Assembly (NCBI GenBank): GCA_012932865.1
Contig: SAXG01000002.1
Span: 1,302,001-1,366,000 of the forward strand
DNA length: 64,000 bases
Direction: 5' to 3'
Source of the DNA: Amylostereum areolatum
Taxonomy: Eukaryota > Basidiomycota > Agaricomycetes > Russulales > Stereaceae
Positions 58,361 through 64,000 of the stretch are shown piece by piece. Within the stretch, counting starts at the first letter, position 1. Every line of letters starts with the position of its first letter. Under the pieces are notes generated by a model. The model worked only from the letters and a program-made list of their open reading frames with translations. It was not told the DNA's origin and ran no database searches. The position numbers and the translations under genes are program-made.

Positions 58361-59991
58361 TTACACCATTGGCCATTCCTCGAACGCACCCTCGCCGAGG
58401 CGGAAGAAACTGATAACACTTGCGTCCACGGCAGCGATGACCACCATCTTCTTTCCCTGACGTAGCGCCATGAATGGGTTGACGCGGCGCTCACGTACTA
58501 CAGGACCCGCCACTGATGCAGTCTCCCCCTGACGGAATGGTAAATGGGCAAGGATTCGAGCGAAGAAAGAGGGAGTCGGTGAAGATTCGGAAGGGATATG
58601 GGAGGGCGGGTTACGTTGGCGGGGGAGAGGTGGTGGGAGAATGGGAAGCGGGTCGAAAAGGGCCGTAAGTTCTGACAGTGTTGGTATTGGGGTGGTGCGT
58701 GCGCTACAAGAACACATTTAAATCATGTCGAACACAGACAAAAAAGGACACAGACTCGACCACGACGACGGACCACTCTGGAGGCGGAGGCGCTGTTTTT
58801 CGGAATGGTGTAGAAGGCTTGTATAGGTGGTAGAAGACCTCGTATGGGGAAGATGAGGGTTCCGAGGTCGTATTGAGAGGAATAGAGTGTCCGTGAGGTA
58901 TGAAACGTAACGATTTGAAGATGGACGCTGATTTGAAAAGTCAATACACAGCCATGCTGGACACCGACAAATGTACACACGATAGTCCATGTTGTGATGA
59001 AGCCGACGTCTGTGTATCAGAGGTTTCCACCAATCGAAACCCGGGCGGAAGAGGGAGGAAAACAGGCGCGAGAAGGGACGAAAGAATAGATGTGATCATA
59101 CTGTGAAGGTATGATGGCTTCAAAGTCGGAAGTTCGGGATAAGGGGCAGGAGGGGGGTAGGTTGGCGATGGAGGTTTTGCTCGCGTGACCATGTAGCCCA
59201 AACGGCGAAGATATGAAAATACCTAGAGACCGATTAGACCGCCAACTTGAACCAATACAAGGATATATACCTGGTATCGCTCGAGTGTGATATCTTCTGT
59301 TCCTATCATGGATGCAAAGGCTTCTTGAACGCTCATGGGAGCACCCTGCATCGCCCCGTCCGCGTCCACCTGGTCGCTGACATCCGTCACGCCGTCGACT
59401 GCCTTCCAGCAAAACAATGCGCCTTTTTCGACGAGGTAGAGGGCTTCTTCCGGAAGAAGTTCTAAGCGCTTGACCAATTTGTCGGACGTGGGCGATGGAC
59501 GAGCTATGGAGTGGCCCATGGAGGTATTGAAGTGGATTCCGCGTGCAGTGGTAACGTGAGCACGAGCTAGCACAGGGTACCACACAGCGTAGCTGATGGA
59601 TTTGCTGAAAAAATATCAAAGATCAGTATACTACACCATTATAACGTTATAAAGCACACCTTGAAATCGCGCGTGTAGACCTTAGCGCGTCGAACATGGC
59701 CAGGCGCGCACGGTCAAGGTTATGCATCTGCAGTCCCGATGGACCGTCCACATTGGGTTCGAAGTCTTTTTCTCCGCGTTTTGGAATGACTGGGCGATGT
59801 ATGTTCGATCCTTTACTACCTTACGAGATGTCGGGATAGAACTCTCAGTGACGTGAAAGAAGAGAGACATACGGAAGCTTGGTCCAATCGAGTCCTCCGT
59901 CTTCGTCCCCCGAAGATTGTTCATCTGCATCGTCGCGTGTCACATCCGCTGCTTGGGAGATGGGGCTAGGCCGCTCAAAAATGTCGTCCAT
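58361..59991 (-). CDS. SEN54: tRNA-splicing endonuclease subunit SEN54, one frame break
   Basis: Six exons: 59991-59873, 59815-59660, 59604-59271, 59222-58981, 58927-58750 and 58703-58361, about 390 residues. SEN54 is a non-catalytic partner in the heterotetramer that cuts introns out of pre-tRNA in or near the nucleus. The N-terminal domain is visible as A-R-L-A-M-F-D-A-L-R, then P-E-E-A-L-Y-L-V-E-K-G-A-L-F. The endonuclease-like fold follows: R-Y-Q-V-F-S-Y-L-R-R-L-G-Y. Later come G-F-D-W-W-K-P and, at the end, N-P-F-M-A-L-R-Q-G-K-K. An extra base in the CC/GG pair at 59047-59048 shifts the frame inside exon 4; both sides keep conserved blocks. The tRNA-Gly at 50.4 kb has an intron of the kind this complex removes. 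Confidence 0.87.
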
Positions 59992-60271
59992 GTTGATGGA
60001 TGTCGTTGGACGCGGAAGTGAACAGTGTGTACAGTGGAAAGAGGGAAAGAAAGAGTCACAAGGAGGCGTTGACATAGTATGTTCTCCGGCAAACCCCGAC
60101 TCACCCTACCTTAGCTAAAGCTCAAGCTCAAGTCTCTAGGCTACCCTCAGTTCTAGGACTCAACTCTGACTGGTGAATAACATCGTGCCTTTGAGAGAAG
60201 TACAATTTCTTATGTATGTATATCATACAACGGCGTATACATACATCACCGTTTGATATTCGAAAATCTCA
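59992..60271. promoter_or_regulatory. SEN54 upstream region and CoA-ligase 3' end
   Basis: A 280-base spacer between two minus-strand genes: SEN54's promoter lies here and the downstream end of the ligase transcript enters from the right. It contains two overlapping CTCAAG/CTCAAC-type repeats near 60121-60165, which are too short to interpret. Confidence 0.35.
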
Positions 60272-62498
60272 TCATAGCTTTGCCTGACTTGAATACATGC
60301 CACCCTCCTGCAGCTTCCTTCGTAAAACTTTGCCCGTCGGTGATTTTGGTATCTATAAAAGTAAGCATTACCCTGTACCATCCTTGAGCAGAATGTGAAA
60401 TAACGCACCTCCCGCACAACCTCGAACCCACCCCTGACCCACTTCGGACTGCTCAACCTCTCCCTCACCCACGCGTCCAACTCCCTGGCCACCGCCTGCC
60501 TTCCTAATTTGTAGCCTTTCTCTGAGAGCACTATCCACGCGCGGGGAACCTTTTCATCCAGCATACGCGACCCCGGGACACCGGCGACCGCTACGTCGGT
60601 TATGAGCCCTCCAGGGTGTTCGATGATTTCCACCTCGATCTCGCTGGGGGAGACTTGCGAGCCGGATACCTTGAGAGTATCCTGTTGCGGTGTTTGTCAA
60701 CATCCGACGCAGGGATGACCTGAAAGCCGGTGTACTTACTTTTATCCGGTCTATATAACTGCGGTAGATTGTCAGCTTTGGTGCTCGAGGAGACTAGAAG
60801 CGGAACTGTAACATACAAAAACCTGCCCGCATCGTCCGCCCTGAAACGGTCCCCGGTCCTTAGCCACCCATCAGGAAGAAAAGTGTCTTTGGTCGCCCTC
60901 TCGTTGTTCCAATATCCCAGTCCGACATTAGGTCCGCGTAGGATAAGCTCCCCGGGTTCGCCTATGGCTGCGTCCGTCCCATTTTCACGCAGAATGCGTG
61001 CCTCCATGCCAGGCAAGAGAACACCCGTCATCCCAGGAATATAGTCAACTCGGCCACCGAGCGAACCTGGATACGACGCGAATATTGCGCTAACAGTCTG
61101 GGAGAGAGAGCCAGCGTTCGTCAGGGAACACGCTTTCCGACAGGAGGAAAACGTACACATTCCGACATTCCGTACCCTAACGTGGGCATCAGTACAAAAA
61201 GGGTACGTATAGCAAGGTCAGGGCTTGCCTTCCAGAAACCAATCAATGTTCATGCGCGCGGTGAACCGCTCTCGCAAATCGACCGGAAGATACGCGGCAC
61301 CGGCACCGACGTTGGCGAGACTACTGAGATCCAACTTGGCGAATTTATCGGAGTTGACCAGCTGATGTACATGCGCCGGAACGAGGAAAAGGTTTGTCAC
61401 AGTATGTCTGAATTGCGCATAGTCAGTTTCCGATTCGGGAGCGAAATCCTGAGCCCCGGGTAGGAAGAAGGCGCACTTAGGGATCAACTCGAGAACCAAA
61501 TTTGTGTCCCACCTGGGTATGATGATACAGGTAGCGGGTGCGAGGAGGTGGCGCAGAACGTAGAAATGGAAACCCATGGCGTGGTACATCGGAGCAAGAC
61601 CGATGCCTATGGGGATGCCTTCGGACGTCTTTAGCTGCGGAGGCTGGAGAACGATCATAAGTTGATGCACTGTGAACGAAAGGGAGAAGATGGAATTCAC
61701 CGCGGCGACCTTTTCCATCTCCAACATTTGCAAGGCTGGTTGCAAGGCTGAACAGCCTAAATTACGGTGTGAGATCATGACGCCTGCATGGGACCACCTC
61801 GTCAGTAACGTGCGCGTGAACTTGATGGGGTCATACCCTTCGGTAGCCCACTGGTGCCGCTCGAAAAGACGATGTATGCAAGGGTATCCGATCGAATGGG
61901 ATGGGTGTTGACTCTCACGCGGTTGGCCCGTGCATGGTCTATCATGGAGGAGAATGTTGGCATATGGCCGACACGCCCGTGTAGCAGATATATCTTATCC
62001 TGTGGAAGTCCTATGCTTTGGGCAGCCGTTTGGGCCATAGACAGCAGCTTGGGGCTGACGAACAAATGTGAGACCTTCGTCAGTTTGAATAGCGCGTTGA
62101 TCTCTGTCGGGGTCGCGAAGGCGGGGAATAGTACATATGGCACCGCGATCTTGAGCAAGGAGCAGCAAATTGTGGCGTAGTCCTAAAGTAGGAATGGATC
62201 GAGCGTGTCAGATCAAAAGAGAGAAGGTAAGAGATGGACCACTCACCAAACAGTTTTCGCTCAGTACCCCAACCATCCCATTGTCTTCTATCCGTATCCC
62301 GAGCGAACCCGCGAGCGCGCCAGCCCCATTGTCTACGCGTCGCACAAACTCCCTGTACATCCACCTTTCACCTGTGATCCCGTCCATATAGACCGTGTAA
62401 TCAGGCCATTGTGCAACCTCCGGGCGAGAGAACAGAAAGTCGTAGTAGTTGGTATCGGGAAGGATTGGAAGAGGAGGGTAAAGTGTCTGGTATATCAT
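60272..62498 (-). CDS. Acyl/aryl-CoA ligase (4-coumarate-CoA-ligase-like) with peroxisomal AKL signal
   Basis: A multi-exon ANL-superfamily gene of about 560 residues. The AMP-binding loop is S-S-G-T-S-G-L-P-K-G; then come Y-H-A-M-G-F, Y-G-M-S-E-C (its own short exon near 61150-61170), G-W-L-R-T-G-D-R and D-R-I-K-D-T-L-K-V-S-G. The catalytic lysine is in S-P-T-G-K-V-L-R-R. It should form an acyl-AMP and then a CoA thioester; the chain cannot be told from aromatic acids by eye. The protein ends Q-A-K-L, and A-K-L fits the type-1 peroxisomal targeting rule, which favours fatty-acid or 4CL-like peroxisomal ligases. The start at 62498 gives a normal N-terminus. No frame break was found. Confidence 0.87.
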
Positions 62499-63654
62499 GA
62501 TGGGGACTTGGAGAGTCGATGGATTCGTGACGCCACAGATCTGTGCTTATAAGGTGGGAGTTGCTGATGTACCAGGGAAATTGCATCCCCTGTTAGCACG
62601 CTATTGCATGCGAAAACAAACTTCGACTGGAAGTCAATGAGGAAGTTACGGCTCTGTATGCCGTGACCCGAATCGAGTTCCTGGAAGGTCAATGATGTTC
62701 TTCGCACGCTCCCAGGTCATGTAGCCGGGAGCGCTTACTACATAGGTATGCAACCAAGCTTTTTCTGGCGGCAGAGACAGACACGCCACGATAAGGAGAA
62801 GTTTTAGGTTTGGTGCAATAGAAGGAATTTCTTTGACATGTTCCCTCGATGTCTTCGCTGGAAAGAGTCCCTGTAGTGGGTTTGAAAGTTAGAGCACGAC
62901 ATGCGGAAAAGCTGATCAAACTTCAAGCGATGCATCTACGTGAATTCCTATGCATACGATAAGCTGCCGAGTCAGGCTAAGGTGACCTTTCCTATAATAT
63001 AAGATACGCACTATTACACCTCGAGCGTGAACTGAATTTTCTTGAAGCCTTCAACTGTTGCTTCTCGATTCCATTTCGGCTCTGCCCTCAGTGCTCTGGC
63101 GCGCCGTTCACGTGCCCTCCACGATGCAATACGAAGCTTTGGACCGGGATCTAAAAACCAGTACCGTGCCCCGCTTATCCGCGCCCAAAGGGCCTTCTTC
63201 GGCTGCCGCGATACGAGCGCACTTCTGCAGGAAGTGTCGGAAAGGAAGTGGCTTGTGATACGCCAAAACGCGGTATGTCATGATCCTGCGTGCGAGATAT
63301 GAGACACGGATGAAAGGAAGAAGTGGACGAACATTGCAATGAGATACTTTTGCAGATAGAGATAGAGAGAGGCAGGACTCGGTTGTTTTTGAAGGGGAGC
63401 CGCCGCCGTTGACGATTCGCGGCAAGCGGCAGGCCAGTACCGTGCGGTGATGGCGAAGCACCGAGACAAAAATGTGGAAGGAGTGGAATGAATAATAGTA
63501 CGACATGATACAAAATCTGGTGGTGAGGATGTTCAATACATGACGATCCCTAAGATGGATCGGGATGCACAGTGCAAAACGCGTGATAACAAGTCACAAG
63601 TGCGGCAACGTTCGCGAGGGAATGCCCTGGAAAAAATAGGAGGTCAGCAGATGA
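62499..63654. other. Intergenic region near the right edge
   Basis: About 1.1 kb. It includes the upstream region of the CoA ligase. Minus-strand open frames at 63108-63536 lack motifs and overlap one another, so I call nothing. Confidence 0.35.
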
Positions 63655-64000
63655 CTAAACATCCACAGTCAGAACGGTGCGGCCGATACAGACAGGAATA
63701 CAAAGAACGCACCAAGGACCATCTTCTTTGCCTTTGTAAGTGTCAACTACAGCGAAGAGTCCATACAACGGGTTCCTCGTCTGGCTCGAGCCTAAAGAAT
63801 TTCGGGATGATAAAGCGAGATCCCATACTATGGGGAGATGCCCAGGACGAGGGATGATGTGACAGAGAGGTACCTTCCAGGAGGTGAACCGTTCAGCGAA
63901 TGCCTTGGACACATCGTCGTATGGAGTAATGTCATCCTCGACTCTTGCCCACCTTCATCTTCCACTGAATCTCCACAAAGTTTGCTTCGTCTCCGAGGTC
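63655..64000 (-). CDS. Partial unrecognised gene running off the right edge
   Basis: On the minus strand, sequence entering from the right edge is open (F-V-E-I-Q-W-K-M-K-V-G-K). After a frame change it continues as D-D-I-T-P-Y-D-D-V and F-A-E-R-F-T-S-W-K, then meets a good donor (GTACCT, near 63875). A further open stretch runs to the stop at 63655. The block composition is that of real protein, but I do not recognise a family and the 5' part is outside the window. Confidence 0.3.

Noticed and set aside
59017..59619. 200-codon minus-strand frame across SEN54
   Set aside because: It runs through SEN54 introns in another frame; the conserved SEN54 blocks are in a different reading.

Overview
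The window looks like nuclear DNA of a basidiomycete fungus, most likely an agaricomycete. Almost every gene is cut by GT-AG introns of roughly 40-60 nt. The gene set is fungal (MOB2, RanGAP, SEN54, a PEX30-type peroxin). The secondary-metabolism genes are of basidiomycete type: a non-reducing polyketide synthase with two carrier domains, and a stand-alone adenylation-thiolation-reductase.

Layout. 0-1 kb: the 3' end of a 5'-truncated non-LTR retrotransposon with a visible target-site duplication. 1-7.8 kb: RanGAP, a minus-strand helical protein, a DUF3605 protein and an amidase. 7.8-16.5 kb: a long GC-rich stretch with no gene I can support. 16.5-22.5 kb: a transcription factor with both C2H2 and Zn2Cys6 fingers, then MOB2. 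22.5-28 kb: phosphopantothenoylcysteine decarboxylase and an F-box protein. 28-39.6 kb: the polyketide synthase (minus) and the reductase (plus), divergent across 1.3 kb. 40-46 kb: a tandem pair of DM9-von Willebrand A fusion genes inside a segmental duplication. 46.6-49.8 kb: an amino-acid permease. 50.4 kb: an intron-bearing tRNA-Gly. 50.6-62.5 kb: a PEX30/dysferlin-domain peroxin, a DUF5745 protein, a membrane-anchored RING protein, an aspartic protease, SEN54 and an acyl/aryl-CoA ligase ending in a peroxisomal AKL signal.

Working together: the synthase (SAT-KS-AT-PT-ACP-ACP-TE) should release an orsellinic-type aromatic acid. The divergent reductase is the right kind of enzyme to activate that acid and reduce it to the aldehyde. 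This is an inference from domain order and gene pairing. The DM9-vWA tandem pair next to it is the least conventional system in the window.

A caution on quality: at least 20 single-base frame breaks interrupt otherwise well-conserved reading frames. They affect the amidase, transcription factor, PPCDC, F-box, PKS, reductase, second DM9-vWA, aspartic protease and SEN54 genes. Most are one extra base, often in a homopolymer, and two of the genes (PPCDC, SEN54) are expected to be essential. I therefore read them mainly as assembly or sequencing errors, not as pseudogenes. RanGAP, DUF3605, MOB2, the first DM9-vWA gene, the permease, the PEX30-like gene, DUF5745, RING and the CoA ligase read through cleanly once introns are removed.
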